Assembly: GCF_003610015.1 (NCBI RefSeq)
Contig: NZ_AP018933.1
Coordinates: forward strand, 1,240,001 to 1,304,000
Direction: 5' to 3'
DNA length: 64,000 nt
From: Zymobacter palmae
Lineage (GTDB): Bacteria; Pseudomonadota; Gammaproteobacteria; Pseudomonadales; Halomonadaceae
The notes below the pieces were generated by a model that was given only the letters and a program-made list of their open reading frames with translations, was not told where the DNA came from and did not search any database. Made by a program: the position numbers and the translations under genes. Positions 51,709-60,663 of the stretch are shown here, in pieces. Positions within the stretch are counted from its first letter, which is position 1. Each line of letters begins with the position of its first letter.

Positions 51709-51858
51709 AAGCGTTGGCCCATGCTTCGGTGAGTCATTGATAAATAAGCGAGGTCGAACCGAGAGCGAGTGAACTATTATCGCCAAGGGGATGCGGATAA
51801 GGTAGGCTTTCGCGCCGTGACCCAGAGACGGTCGATTCATCACAACTAGGAGTTAAGT

Positions 51859-52587
51859 GTGAACGAGATGTTTTCTTCTACCACGTCGAATACCAGTGAT
51901 GTCTGGAAGGCGTGGGGAGTGCATGCTATTACTGCCAGCGGGGTTGTGCTGGGGTTGATGGCGGCCTTGGCCCTGTTTCAGGGGCAGGCGGTGCAGTGTT
52001 TGCTGTGGCTGGGCGCCGCCATGATGGTTGATGGCATCGACGGTACGCTGGCGCGTCGCTACCGGGTCAAGGAAGTGCTGCCGCATTTCGATGGCTCAAT
52101 TCTGGACATGGTCATCGACTATCTGACCTGGGCTTTCATTCCTGCCGTGTTCATCTTTACCTTTATTCCGTTGCCGGCTGGCTGGGGACTATTGGCGACC
52201 ATCATCATTTTGCTGTCGTCAATGTTCTGTTTTTGCAACGTGCATATGAAAAGCCAAGACAACTATTTCGTCGGCTTCCCGGCCGCCTGGAATATCTTGG
52301 CCATGTACCTGTTCGTGTTGCAGCTGCCAGCTTGGTGCTCGTTCGCTATCATCATAGTGCTGGCCGTGCTAACCGTGACCAAGGTCAAATTCTTGCACCC
52401 GTTTCGCGTTCAGACACTGATGTCTCTGAACATCATTGTCACGCTGCTGTGGTGTGTGTGTGCCACCGTACTGGTATGCGGTATCGACTTCTACCCCAGT
52501 GTAATGAAATGGCTGTGGCTGGCTACCTCACTGTACTTTGCCGGCATGTGTGGTTGGCGTACTGCCATCGAATGGCGGCAGCGCTAA
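51859..52587 (+). CDS. pcs: Phosphatidylcholine synthase
   Basis: Integral membrane CDP-alcohol phosphatidyltransferase that makes phosphatidylcholine from CDP-diacylglycerol and free choline. The catalytic motif is DGIDGTLARRYRVKEVLP followed by FDGSILDMVIDYLTW; the modified spacing (a longer gap, then G-x3-D-x3-D) is that of Pcs rather than of PgsA or PssA. About eight hydrophobic segments; 242 aa is the usual length. The start is GTG at 51859, with AGGAG 8 bases before it. The gene appears monocistronic and ends at a strong bidirectional terminator. It implies that the cell takes up choline. Confidence 0.93.
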   Translation: MNEMFSSTTSNTSDVWKAWGVHAITASGVVLGLMAALALFQGQAVQCLLWLGAAMMVDGIDGTLARRYRVKEVLPHFDGSILDMVIDYLTWAFIPAVFIFTFIPLPAGWGLLATIIILLSSMFCFCNVHMKSQDNYFVGFPAAWNILAMYLFVLQLPAWCSFAIIIVLAVLTVTKVKFLHPFRVQTLMSLNIIVTLLWCVCATVLVCGIDFYPSVMKWLWLATSLYFAGMCGWRTAIEWRQR

Positions 52588-52602
52588 AGCGCCGAACCGT
52601 AC

Positions 52603-52643
52603 GCAATGAAAAAGCCCGGCTAGATGCCGGGCTTTTTCATTGC
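52603..52643. terminator. Bidirectional terminator after pcs
   Basis: A perfect 18-pair stem GCAATGAAAAAGCCCGGC with a 5-base loop. The A5/T5 blocks inside the stem allow termination in both directions; on the plus strand it ends pcs. Confidence 0.93.
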
Positions 52644-52679
52644 AGGATAATCTCTGTCCGGGATGTTGCCTAACTACGC

Positions 52680-52934
52680 TCAAGTCCGGTGCCGCAGCCC
52701 CATCAATGAATTAAATGATTTCAGCAATGCTGATGTTTTCCGCAGCGTGTAGTGCGAGTAGGTCTTGAGAACAGGGCTTTTTGAGGCGTCACTATAATGA
52801 AATCCACTCTCGCCAAGTTCATCTTCAATGTCACGCAACGCTAGGCGTAAACGGGTGAACTTAGAGCATGTTTCATAACCCGATATCCATGTCATTGACG
52901 GGACGTCAAACCACAACGTTGCGCTAGAAACCAT
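52680..52934 (-). CDS. Doubtful small hypothetical protein
   Basis: An 84-residue frame (contains TWISGYETCSKFTRLRLALR) without clear ribosome site or known family. It overlaps sequence that looks like degenerate insertion-element ends (TTTCATAACC at 52871-52880 and GGTTATGAGA at 52966-52975), so it may be a remnant rather than a gene. Confidence 0.2.
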   Translation of the reverse strand: MVSSATLWFDVPSMTWISGYETCSKFTRLRLALRDIEDELGESGFHYSDASKSPVLKTYSHYTLRKTSALLKSFNSLMGLRHRT

Positions 52935-53041
52935 CTGTTTTAGAAAGGGTAAAAGTAATCGCTCAGGTTATGAGACAGTCTCTTAACGATACCCTGTGAC
53001 TTACCAAATGCTCCGCTCTGCGATGGTTTTCTCTGATGCGG

Positions 53042-53392
53042 CTACGCTTTCGTTGTGTTTACGTTGGCCGTACCGTCGAGAATTTCTGCTCCGGCGCGTT
53101 CGGACAGGGCGAGGTAAATGCTGGGCGCTAGTGCGGTGACGCGATGGGCCTCGCTTCCTGCAAGGATCAGGTGATCGCCGGGTTCCAAGATGTGGTCGTT
53201 AACCTGCAGTCGGCCCTCAATGACGTGGATCTGTTCCCAGCCTGGGTGCCGATGTAGCGGTAAGCTTGCGCCTGTTTCGAGCCTGAGCAAGGTATGACCA
53301 CCACCTTGATCGTTACGCCACAGCGGAGCGTAGGCGATGCCAGAGTACGGTGTGGGGTGGTAAGTACGATGGACGTTGCTATCGTAGTGCAT
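53042..53392 (-). CDS. Cupin-domain protein
   Basis: 116 aa single-domain cupin. Metal-binding motif 1 reads LPLHRHPGWEQIHVIEGRL (His, His, Glu) and motif 2 EPGDHLILAGSEAHRV (His). Related small cupins are ChrR-like anti-sigma partners, redox sensors or small-molecule binders; nothing nearby (no sigma factor) supports a specific role. GAGGAG is ideally spaced before the ATG at 53392; longer in-frame starts upstream to 53470 lack this. Confidence 0.82.
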   Translation of the reverse strand: MHYDSNVHRTYHPTPYSGIAYAPLWRNDQGGGHTLLRLETGASLPLHRHPGWEQIHVIEGRLQVNDHILEPGDHLILAGSEAHRVTALAPSIYLALSERAGAEILDGTANVNTTKA

Positions 53393-54126
53393 GAAATCTC
53401 CTCGCATTATGCAGGCTTTGCCTTTGGCCGCGATATCTGTTGCCCATAAAGGTAGGGTATCCCTGAACACTGTCAGTTTCTGTCAGCAGTGTTTCATCAG
53501 ATAGAGGCTTGTTTTGCCCTGTTCTCGTTATTGGGCGAGCAGTGCTGTGCGACACGGCAGGAGGTAATGCTCGGGTTAAGCGTCAGCCGACAGCGCCTGA
53601 TGCATGAGAAAGTGGCATAGCTTGCTGTGACGAAGCGCCCATGATCGAAGATGCCAAGTGCGAATGGCTAGCTCATCGCAGCCGTTGCTCCACGGTAGCC
53701 AAAGGTGAGCTTTCGACTCTCGTAGATGGCAGCCACACCTGCTCGTGTCTTGTGCGGTTTCGGCGAACCCTGTCCGGTGCTTCCTGTTAGATATGCGAAG
53801 ATATCAGCAGTGAATCCCAGTAAATTCGGTCTTACTATGTAGTCCAAGCATGGCGTGCGCTTGGTGGCGGTGCGATGGCATCATGATTTTTCACGCTGCT
53901 TGCTAAACCGCGATTACGCTTTGTTGCAACAAGAGGCTAGGTTCGTACGATCATTGCTTCGGCTTGCCGTGGCCGACTGAATGACCGCATTTTGTCCTCA
54001 GCATCCGTAGTGTGTCGCCCTCACATCATAAATGATGGCTCTTCAATACATGTCCCGCTCTCTTGGCGCTTGAGCGGTGATTCATCTGGCATGACGGTCT
54101 TGCTAACTGAAACGTGTTCTAGCGGG
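53393..54126. other. Intergenic region between the cupin gene and the acyltransferase gene
   Basis: About 730 bases with no frame I can support on either strand. It holds the cupin promoter at its left end. Composition is ordinary and no clear repeat is seen; it may be decayed coding sequence. Confidence 0.4.
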
Positions 54127-54690
54127 CTATAGGGTTTGCTCGCCCAGTTCTTTTTCGCGAATTACTAGCACATGCCTTGAGTAGCAGACACTGTTGTCAG
54201 CAATGTTCTTGTTGATGAAGGCCGCCGCACCGATGGTGACGTTATTGCCTATCTGGAGATTGTCTCCGACAATGCAGACGTTTGCGCCTACCGACACGTT
54301 ATCGCCCAGTGTGATACGGCTGATATCGGGTGAGGCTGCGCCGATGGTGGTGTTCTGGCGCAGGGTGCAGTTTGCACCGATATGGGCGTGTTTGTTGATG
54401 ACGATGCCACTGTAGTGGCGGATACGCAGTCCGGGACCGATACAGGTTCCCAGTTCGATATCACAGCCATAGGCATAGTAGAGGCGGTGGGTAATCTTCT
54501 GCGCCAACCAGTGTTGCGCGCGGGAAGGGGACGTGTGGAGGTATTCGGCGAGCCGCCAGAGAAAATAGAAGCGCTTTTCCTTCTCACAAAGCAGTCGCCC
54601 GGCAATTGCCCACCAGGAGAATGCGGGGCGCTTTCTTAGCACTTCGGCCTTCAGGCAGCGCTTCAGGTGAGCATAGCGGGGGGAGGCCAC
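54127..54690 (-). CDS. Hexapeptide-repeat (serine acetyltransferase-like) acyltransferase
   Basis: 187 aa. A helical N-terminus (residues 1-75) is followed by a left-handed beta-helix of hexapeptide repeats: IGPGLRIRHYSGIVINKHAHIGANCTL and then LGDNVSVGANVCIVGDNLQIGNNVTIGAAAFI, with the presumptive catalytic His in RHYSG. It resembles the C-terminal part of serine O-acetyltransferase but is shorter than CysE (about 270), as in acetyltransferases that decorate surface polysaccharides. The start is GTG at 54690 with AGGAG upstream. Acceptor unknown; the pyrB neighbour is unrelated. Confidence 0.85.
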   Translation of the reverse strand: MASPRYAHLKRCLKAEVLRKRPAFSWWAIAGRLLCEKEKRFYFLWRLAEYLHTSPSRAQHWLAQKITHRLYYAYGCDIELGTCIGPGLRIRHYSGIVINKHAHIGANCTLRQNTTIGAASPDISRITLGDNVSVGANVCIVGDNLQIGNNVTIGAAAFINKNIADNSVCYSRHVLVIREKELGEQTL

Positions 54691-54768
54691 GGTCTACTCC
54701 TATCATGCTGTCCATATAAAGTAGAAAACGATGCGCCAGTGTTGGCGCATCGTCGATCGTGATCGCTT

Positions 54769-55797
54769 TTAGACGCGGTCATTGACACCCAGACGTGGGG
54801 GTACTTTCCAAGTGACGTCACGCAGGCTGCCTTCGATCAGGTGATCGACTTCCAGCAGTTTGGCGAAGATGGCCATGCGCACGGGAATACCGTTGTCGGT
54901 CTGGCGGAAGATGGCCAGACGAGGGTCGGTATCCAGGTCGGTGGAAAGGTCGTGAGCGCCAGGGCGGCTGTCGCGCGGCAGCGGGTGCATGATGATGGTC
55001 TGCGGCGTAGCGCGGCGATCCATAAACGCACGATTGACATGGTAGGCCTCTGGGCGGCCGGAGAATACATCGTGCATCTCTTCAGTAAAGCGTTCTTTCT
55101 GTATGCGGGTCGCATATACCACATCAATGGCGGTCGTTACGTCATCAAGGCTGTCGAGAATGTCGACGCGGTGTCCGCGGGCCATCAACATCTCGATTAG
55201 GTTGACGGGCATTTCGAGCGATGGTGGCGCCACGAGCGTGAAGTGCATCGGGGCGTGCAGCGAGAGTAGCTTGGCCAGCGAGTGCACGGTGCGTCCGTAT
55301 TTTAGGTCGCCCGTCATCAGAATATGCGCACCAGCGATTGTCTTACCGATGCGCGCGAACTCCTTGCGGATCGTATAAAGATCGAGCAGTGCTTGGCTCG
55401 GGTGTTCGCCCGGGCCGTCACCGCCGTTGATGACCGGCACATTGATCGCGCTTGCGAACTCAGCCACCGAGCCGCGATCGGGGTGGCGCATCACGATGGC
55501 ATCCACGTAGCCTGCAATCACGCGGCTGGTATCGGCCAGCGATTCCCCCTTGGCCATTGAGGAGAAGGTGAAGCCAGTGGTATCGCATACTGTGCCACCC
55601 AAGCGACAGAAGGCGGTGTTAAAACTGATACGTGTACGCGTACTGGCTTCGAAAAACAGGTTACCCAGTACGGCCCCTTCCAGTATGCGAGTGACCTTCT
55701 GGCGGCGCGCGACAGGTTCCAGCCGTTCGGCAATCGAGAACAGCTCGTCCAAAGCATCCAAGTTAAGGTCATCGACGGAGAGGAGATGAGGAGTCAT
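54769..55797 (-). CDS. pyrB: Aspartate carbamoyltransferase catalytic subunit
   Basis: Forms carbamoyl-aspartate, the committed step of pyrimidine synthesis. The carbamoyl-phosphate motif FFEASTRTRISF is near residue 50; the HPSQALLDLYTI segment and the aspartate-loop HPLPRDSRPG are present. 342 aa, longer than E. coli PyrB (311) and with no pyrI regulatory gene beside it, as in the longer proteobacterial form. A stable hairpin lies about 100 bases upstream in the leader. AAGAG precedes the ATG at 55797. Confidence 0.94.
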   Translation of the reverse strand: MTPHLLSVDDLNLDALDELFSIAERLEPVARRQKVTRILEGAVLGNLFFEASTRTRISFNTAFCRLGGTVCDTTGFTFSSMAKGESLADTSRVIAGYVDAIVMRHPDRGSVAEFASAINVPVINGGDGPGEHPSQALLDLYTIRKEFARIGKTIAGAHILMTGDLKYGRTVHSLAKLLSLHAPMHFTLVAPPSLEMPVNLIEMLMARGHRVDILDSLDDVTTAIDVVYATRIQKERFTEEMHDVFSGRPEAYHVNRAFMDRRATPQTIIMHPLPRDSRPGAHDLSTDLDTDPRLAIFRQTDNGIPVRMAIFAKLLEVDHLIEGSLRDVTWKVPPRLGVNDRV

Positions 55798-55895
55798 CGG
55801 CAGGCACTCTTTCTGCTGGAGAATGGTTTTTCTGCGTGGACATACATGCCCGAATCACCGGGTGTGGCGGTTCGAATCGCTGTGGGTGGCGATAT

Positions 55896-55926
55896 CTCCT
55901 GCCCGGCGACGAAATGTCGGCAGGAG
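55896..55926 (-). promoter_or_regulatory. Leader hairpin upstream of pyrB
   Basis: CTCCTGCC ... GGCAGGAG (eight pairs, with further inner pairing GAC/GTC) in the 386-base gap before pyrB. There is no T-tract, so it is not a classical UTP-sensitive attenuator, but it could affect leader transcription. Confidence 0.35.
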
Positions 55927-56183
55927 GGCAGCCCAGTGTAGCCAGTCACTCGCAGAGGGAAAACCCTGCATGCCATAAAAAGCGCATTCTTTTTTATGGG
56001 TAGGCAAAAAATCATGGCCGTAAGCGCGCGGGAACAACCTGCTGAATTCATGATAATAAATAGAGATAATAGACCGAAGATACCGTTGTTGCTCCGGCAA
56101 TCACACTATTGTCTGGGAACTATCCTGTGTGGCTACCGTCAGACACACTGTATCCCACACGATCCGATATTCTGGAGGATTTG

Positions 56184-56576
56184 ATGAAACGGACGACCGC
56201 TATTCTGTCAGCGGCACTGCTCTCTTCGGGTATTCTGGCAGCCGCACCGAGTGTCATGGCGGCACCTGCCCCCCAAGCCGCTAGCCAGCAGAGCGGTGCT
56301 GTGGCCGCGAACTTCACTGACCAGCAACTGCAGGACTTCTCTTCTGCAGCGGTCAAGATCTCCGAGATCACTCAGACTTATACGCCGCAGTTGCAGAAAG
56401 CGGGTGATGATGCTCAGCAGCATGAAAGCATCCTGCGTGAAGCCAACAGCAAGATGATCAAAGCGGTTGAAAGTTCCGGTCTTCAGGTGGAAGAGTTCAA
56501 TCGCATTGGCCAGGCGATCCAGCAGGATCCACAGTTGCTGAAGCGCGTACAGGCCATGGCCCAGCCGCGCAAGTAA
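56184..56576 (+). CDS. DUF4168-type exported protein
   Basis: 130 aa. A clear Sec signal peptide (MKRTTAILSAALLSSGILAA, cleavage probably after VMAAPA) precedes an Ala/Gln-rich stretch and a helical domain starting FTDQQLQDFSSAAVKISEI and ending GQAIQQDPQLLKRVQAM, which matches the DUF4168 family of small periplasmic proteins. Function unknown. GGAGGA is ideally placed before the ATG at 56184. It is transcribed divergently from pyrB. Confidence 0.85.
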   Translation: MKRTTAILSAALLSSGILAAAPSVMAAPAPQAASQQSGAVAANFTDQQLQDFSSAAVKISEITQTYTPQLQKAGDDAQQHESILREANSKMIKAVESSGLQVEEFNRIGQAIQQDPQLLKRVQAMAQPRK

Positions 56577-56598
56577 CGCTCAGGCATGCGGTATCATG

Positions 56599-56628
56599 AA
56601 CGCTCTCGTACTTCGGTGCGGGAGCGTT
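56599..56628 (+). terminator. Possible terminator after the DUF4168 gene
   Basis: AACGCTCTCGTAC, TTCG loop, GTGCGGGAGCGTT: 13 pairs with two G-T, no T-tract. It lies 22 bases after the stop. Confidence 0.5.
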
Positions 56629-56778
56629 GTCGCATCTGGACGTTGCTGAACCCAAGTGTTGTCTCCTCTGGAGTACGCGGGGCTGAGCGATGCGGGCAGA
56701 ATGCGGTACACTGGGCGCTTTATCGTTTTGATTCTGTCGGTTCGGCAGCGTATCTGCTTCAGGAGTGTCGTGGTTCCT

Positions 56779-57876
56779 ATGTCTGAGTCCTCTTCTTTGG
56801 TGCCCAATGCGTGGCTGCTGTACTGCCGCCCGGGGTTCGAACATGACCTGGTTGCCGAGCTGTGTACAAAGCTAGAGGCAAAGGGCAGTGACGCTGTCGA
56901 CCGCCTTGAGTGGCAGATGGATCCCTTCAGCGGCTATGTATGTGCAAGCCTGCCCGCGGGCGAACCTGCCAACGTGCTGCATCAGGCGTTGCGGTTGAAC
57001 CATCTGATTTTTGCCCGTCAGACACTGGTGGCATTGCCGCCATTGACCGCTCTGGCACCGGATGACCGTATTGGACCGATTGTCGAGCAGGTACTGGCCA
57101 GTGGTTGGAGCTTCGAGTCGATTTGCTCTGAACAGCCCGACACCAATGAAGGCAAAGCGCTGTCTGGGCTGGGGAAAGCACTACAGCGTCCGCTGGAAAG
57201 CGTGCTGCGCAAGCGGGGCGCCCTCAAGCGGCGGGCGGGCAAGCGCCAGTTGCACCTGTTCTGGACTGCCGGTAATGCCGTTCAGGTGGCCATGAGTTTT
57301 CCCGGCAATCGCAGTGAATTCCCCAATGGCATTCGTCATCTGCGTTTCCCGCACGAAGCGCCCAGCCGTTCAACGCTCAAGCTGGAAGAGGCTTGGCATG
57401 AGTTCCTGCCGCGTGATCGCTGGGAGGACGCGCTGTATGATGGTGCTATGGCCGCAGACCTTGGGGCGGCACCTGGAGGCTGGACCTATCAGCTGGTACA
57501 GAAGGGTATGCATGTCTATGCCATCGACAATGGTCCCATGTCACCTGCACTGATGAAGACCGGACAGGTCGAGCACCTACGCGAAGACGGTTTCGTGTGG
57601 ACACCGCCCGTGCCGCTGCAATGGCTGGTGTGCGATATCGTTGATCGCCCCGAACGCGTCATCCGTATGATTGAGCGCTGGCTATTGTCGCGTTGGTGCC
57701 GCTTCTCTGTGTTCAACCTCAAGCTGCCCATGAATCGCCGTTGGGAAGAAGTGTCGATGTGTCTTGACGGTCTGGAAGAACGCTTGAATGAGGCGGGCAT
57801 AACGCATGTGATGCGCTGCCGCCACTTGTACCACGACCGTGAAGAAGTGACCGTTTTCGTCGAACTGATGGATTAA
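56779..57876 (+). CDS. rlmM: 23S rRNA 2'-O-ribose C2498 methyltransferase RlmM
   Basis: SAM-dependent enzyme methylating the 2'-OH of C2498 in the peptidyl-transferase region. An N-terminal THUMP-like domain (starting WLLYCRPGFEHDLVAEL) precedes a Rossmann-like methyltransferase domain with AADLGAAPGGWTYQLV at the SAM site, DNGPMSPALMKTGQV, and the catalytic KDKE-type residues in FNLKLPMNRRWEEV and LYHDREEVTV. 365 aa (E. coli 366). The start may be ATG 56779 or GTG 56770; AGGAG at 56761-56765 is better spaced for the GTG. tusA follows closely. Confidence 0.94.
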   Translation: MSESSSLVPNAWLLYCRPGFEHDLVAELCTKLEAKGSDAVDRLEWQMDPFSGYVCASLPAGEPANVLHQALRLNHLIFARQTLVALPPLTALAPDDRIGPIVEQVLASGWSFESICSEQPDTNEGKALSGLGKALQRPLESVLRKRGALKRRAGKRQLHLFWTAGNAVQVAMSFPGNRSEFPNGIRHLRFPHEAPSRSTLKLEEAWHEFLPRDRWEDALYDGAMAADLGAAPGGWTYQLVQKGMHVYAIDNGPMSPALMKTGQVEHLREDGFVWTPPVPLQWLVCDIVDRPERVIRMIERWLLSRWCRFSVFNLKLPMNRRWEEVSMCLDGLEERLNEAGITHVMRCRHLYHDREEVTVFVELMD

Positions 57877-57937
57877 CTGCTGCGTTAGATTGCGCACGCA
57901 ACAGGCGATGCGCAGTGCACATCAAGGGAGAGATGCC

Positions 57938-58189
57938 ATGAGTGATGGCTTGCCCACGCCAGATGCCGTTTTGGATACCCGCGGGCTTTACTGCCCCGAG
58001 CCTGTCATGATGATGCATAATCAGGTGCGGGATATGGCTCAAGGTCAGGTACTGGCGGTTCGCGCAACCGACCCGGCGACCCAGCGTGACGTGCCCAACT
58101 TTTGTCGCTTTCTGGGACATACGCTGCTGGAAGAGCGTGAAGAAGGCGATGAATTCTACTACCTCATCGCGCTGAAGCAGACGGATTAG
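57938..58189 (+). CDS. tusA: Sulfurtransferase TusA
   Basis: Small sulfur-carrier protein that takes persulfide sulfur from IscS and passes it on to TusBCD for 2-thiouridine formation at U34 of tRNA. The active cysteine (residue 19) is in the family motif DTRGLYCPEPVMM, and the C-terminal FCRFLGHTLLE segment is typical. 83 aa (E. coli 81). AAGGGAGAG precedes the ATG at 57938. It lies 61 bases after rlmM, likely in one transcript. Confidence 0.94.
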   Translation: MSDGLPTPDAVLDTRGLYCPEPVMMMHNQVRDMAQGQVLAVRATDPATQRDVPNFCRFLGHTLLEEREEGDEFYYLIALKQTD

Positions 58190-58244
58190 CGGCGTATGCT
58201 GCTTACCGCGCCCACGTTGTAAAAGACCGTCGAGGCAAAACTAA

Positions 58245-58275
58245 AGAAGCCCGGCACATGACGTGTCGGGCTTCT
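58245..58275. terminator. Bidirectional terminator between tusA and the MATE gene
   Basis: AGAAGCCCGGCAC, 5-base loop, GTGTCGGGCTTCT: 13 pairs with one G-T. The minus-strand side is followed by TTAGTTTT, so it mainly serves the convergent MATE gene, while ending tusA transcription as well. Confidence 0.85.
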
Positions 58276-58303
58276 GTCATTATGGACCGAGCGCTCTAGT
58301 GGT

Positions 58304-59746
58304 TCAGAGCGCGCTTGTTTGCGCACCTTCCTGGGCATGATAGTGCTGCATGTCTTTGCGGATAGTGTGGCGCAGGCGAAGACCCAGCAATACTGCTGCA
58401 ACGGTTAGACCGACAGTCATGCCCACCCAGTAGCCGTAGACCCCCCACGGCGCACTGATGCCATGCTTGGCCAGCGCAATCCCAATCACCATGCCTACTG
58501 CCCAGTAGGACAGCACCGTGATGTACATCACGATACGGTTATCCTTGTAGCCGCGTAGGATAGCGCTCATGGTGGCCTGAAGTGCATCCGACAGCTGGAA
58601 CAACATTCCCAGCAACATGAGATGAAGTGCCAGGGTCAGTACTTCGATATCGGTGGTAAATATCCCCAGCAGCTGGCGCCCGAAGATCAGTAGGAACAAG
58701 TCATTGATGACGGCGATGGCAACGGCCATGGCAATGCCCAGTAGTGCCGTACGGCGGGCAAGCTGCGGCTGTTGCAGTCCACGGTAGGTACTGACCTTGA
58801 TCATGACCGCTATCCCAAACGACATCGGTGTCATGAACATCAATGCAATCAGTTGAGTAGTAATCTCATGGGCGGCTACAACCTGAGCACCAAGCGGTGC
58901 GCAGAGCAGCGCCACCATCGTGAACAGCGTCGCTTCTGCCAGCACGGAAACACCCAGTGGCAGGCAAGTGCGCAGCAGTTCGCTGATTCTTGCCCAGTGT
59001 GGCGCGATAGGGCGCTGCCAGAGGCGCACTTCGCGATAGATGCGGTGACGGACCGTATACAGCAGCATGGCGAACATGATCAGCCAATACGTGATGGCCG
59101 ACGCAATCCCACAGCCCTGTGCGCCGTGCGCAGGAATGTTGTGTGCCCACTGTGGCACTGCGAACGGCAGGGCATCAAGTACCGTACCCCCGTGGATCAT
59201 CAGGTAGGTGAGTGGGACGTCGATGATGATGGCCATGATGTTAAAGATTAGATTGGGGCGCGTATGGTTCATCCCATTGCTGTAGGACAGCAGCAATAAG
59301 TAGCCCATGAGAGCAGGAAGCCCTATCAGCAGGGCATAGATGTAATGCTCACCTGCCTCTGCCAGCGCTGGTGGCGCATGGAAGATCGCCATCAGCCATG
59401 GTGTTGCACACCAGAGCAATAGCGTCACGCTGCCACCCAGCACCAACGTGATCCAGATCATCTGCCACATATCGTGGCGTATCTTGTCGGGCTGGCGCGC
59501 GCCAAAGTGGTGCGCGATGACGGAGGTCAGGCCCGAAAAGCTTCCGGCAATCAGCAAGAACATCGGTACCCACAGTGCTACCCCTACCGACACGGCAGCC
59601 TGATCCAGTGTGCTGTAGTGCCCGATCATGCTAATGCTGATCAGACTGATCGCCATCTGCGCTATTTCAGCTCCCCAGATGGGCAAGGTCAATCGAGTCA
59701 GCGACCAGATCAGCGACCGGCGCGAGAGCTCGTGAGAAGATGACAT
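58304..59746 (-). CDS. MATE family multidrug efflux transporter
   Basis: 480 aa, twelve predicted membrane helices in two homologous halves; the start of each MATE half is visible (RLTLPIWGAEIAQMAISLIS and LRTCLPLGVSVLAEATLFTM). NorM-type transporters couple Na+ or H+ influx to export of cationic drugs and dyes; the substrate cannot be inferred. AGGAG is well spaced before the ATG at 59746; longer in-frame extensions upstream cross into the epmC promoter region and look non-coding. Confidence 0.92.
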   Translation of the reverse strand: MSSSHELSRRSLIWSLTRLTLPIWGAEIAQMAISLISISMIGHYSTLDQAAVSVGVALWVPMFLLIAGSFSGLTSVIAHHFGARQPDKIRHDMWQMIWITLVLGGSVTLLLWCATPWLMAIFHAPPALAEAGEHYIYALLIGLPALMGYLLLLSYSNGMNHTRPNLIFNIMAIIIDVPLTYLMIHGGTVLDALPFAVPQWAHNIPAHGAQGCGIASAITYWLIMFAMLLYTVRHRIYREVRLWQRPIAPHWARISELLRTCLPLGVSVLAEATLFTMVALLCAPLGAQVVAAHEITTQLIALMFMTPMSFGIAVMIKVSTYRGLQQPQLARRTALLGIAMAVAIAVINDLFLLIFGRQLLGIFTTDIEVLTLALHLMLLGMLFQLSDALQATMSAILRGYKDNRIVMYITVLSYWAVGMVIGIALAKHGISAPWGVYGYWVGMTVGLTVAAVLLGLRLRHTIRKDMQHYHAQEGAQTSAL

Positions 59747-59913
59747 GGACGCTCCTGTGTAGTGAAAACGGTCTGCGAATGAATCTACATGATACGTGAT
59801 CTTGAGCGATCGCAGTGCATTGTACTGCGTCAATTTGACGGGATTGCGTAGTCTTGATGTAGACACGGTATACTGCCGCATCTCTTCTTCCATGGATAAG
59901 TGAATAGGTAGCC

Positions 59914-60498
59914 ATGACGGTTTCAATGCCCATCGACCGACCTGACGCAGATAACCCTTCTACCTTGATCGGACTGTTCAATGCGCTGTTCATGCCCACT
60001 ATGCGCACGGAATTGGTGCGGGGAGCGGACGAGCCGCTGTATCGGCCAGCCGATGCTGATTGCGCTACTCATCGCATCATCTTTGCGCGAGGGTACTTTT
60101 CCAGCGCGCTTCATGAAATCAGCCACTGGTGCATTGCAGGATACGAACGCCGCCAGCGGGAAGACTATGGGTACTGGTATATACCTGATGGGCGCAATGC
60201 CGATCAGCAGCACGCGTTCGAGCAGGTCGAGGTTAAACCGCAGGCCGTCGAGTGCTTGCTGGCAGAAGCATGTGGCCGCGTATTCCATGTTAGTGTCGAC
60301 AACCTTGATGGCCATGTTGAGGTGGATCGGGAGGCCTTCACGCAAAAGGTAAAAGCACAGGCAGAGCAGTATCGGCAGCAGGGGTTGCCTCCTCGCGCTC
60401 AGGTGCTTTTTGATGCGTTTAAAGACTTTTATATCAATGGGTTAAGCCTGGATGATGTGGCAAAAAAACAGCTGCCCATTATCAGCACGTTGCGGTGA
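59914..60498 (+). CDS. epmC: Elongation factor P hydroxylase EpmC
   Basis: Hydroxylates the beta-lysyl-lysine of elongation factor P after EpmA/EpmB modification. Family blocks are clear: LIGLFNALF, RGADEPLYRPAD, the probable metal-binding ALHEISHWCIAGYERR, YGYWYIPDGR and VEVKPQAVECLL. 194 aa (E. coli YfcM 182). Transcribed divergently from the MATE gene. epmA, epmB and efp must lie elsewhere. It is the last core gene before the phage region. Confidence 0.93.
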   Translation: MTVSMPIDRPDADNPSTLIGLFNALFMPTMRTELVRGADEPLYRPADADCATHRIIFARGYFSSALHEISHWCIAGYERRQREDYGYWYIPDGRNADQQHAFEQVEVKPQAVECLLAEACGRVFHVSVDNLDGHVEVDREAFTQKVKAQAEQYRQQGLPPRAQVLFDAFKDFYINGLSLDDVAKKQLPIISTLR

Positions 60499-60524
60499 AA
60501 TGAAGGAGAAGATGTGTGGAGAAT

Positions 60525-60548
60525 GCATGCTGTATTCTTATAGCATGC
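60525..60548 (+). terminator. Hairpin after epmC
   Basis: GCATGCT, 10-base loop, AGCATGC, followed by TAATTAAAAAG. It could end epmC transcription but lacks a T-tract. Confidence 0.35.
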
Positions 60549-60591
60549 TAATTAAAAAGTGTTCATTTAGCGCATGTTGAGCATAGTGTGG

Positions 60592-60614
60592 TCACAATCT
60601 GGTCACACTGTGTT
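60592..60614. repeat. Short direct repeat at the phage/core boundary
   Basis: TGGTCACA occurs twice, 12 bases apart (at about 60592 and 60604), in the gap between epmC and the phage genes. It could be part of an attachment region or integrase arm sites; no integrase is in view. Confidence 0.25.
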
Positions 60615-60663
60615 CGCATCCAACAGGACGCTCCCGAGCCAAAACTCGAAAGCGCCTTGGCAC

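Noticed and set aside
55798-56183. Classical pyrBI-type UTP attenuator
   Set aside because: A leader hairpin exists but there is no T-tract after it and no clear leader peptide with a uridine-rich pause site.
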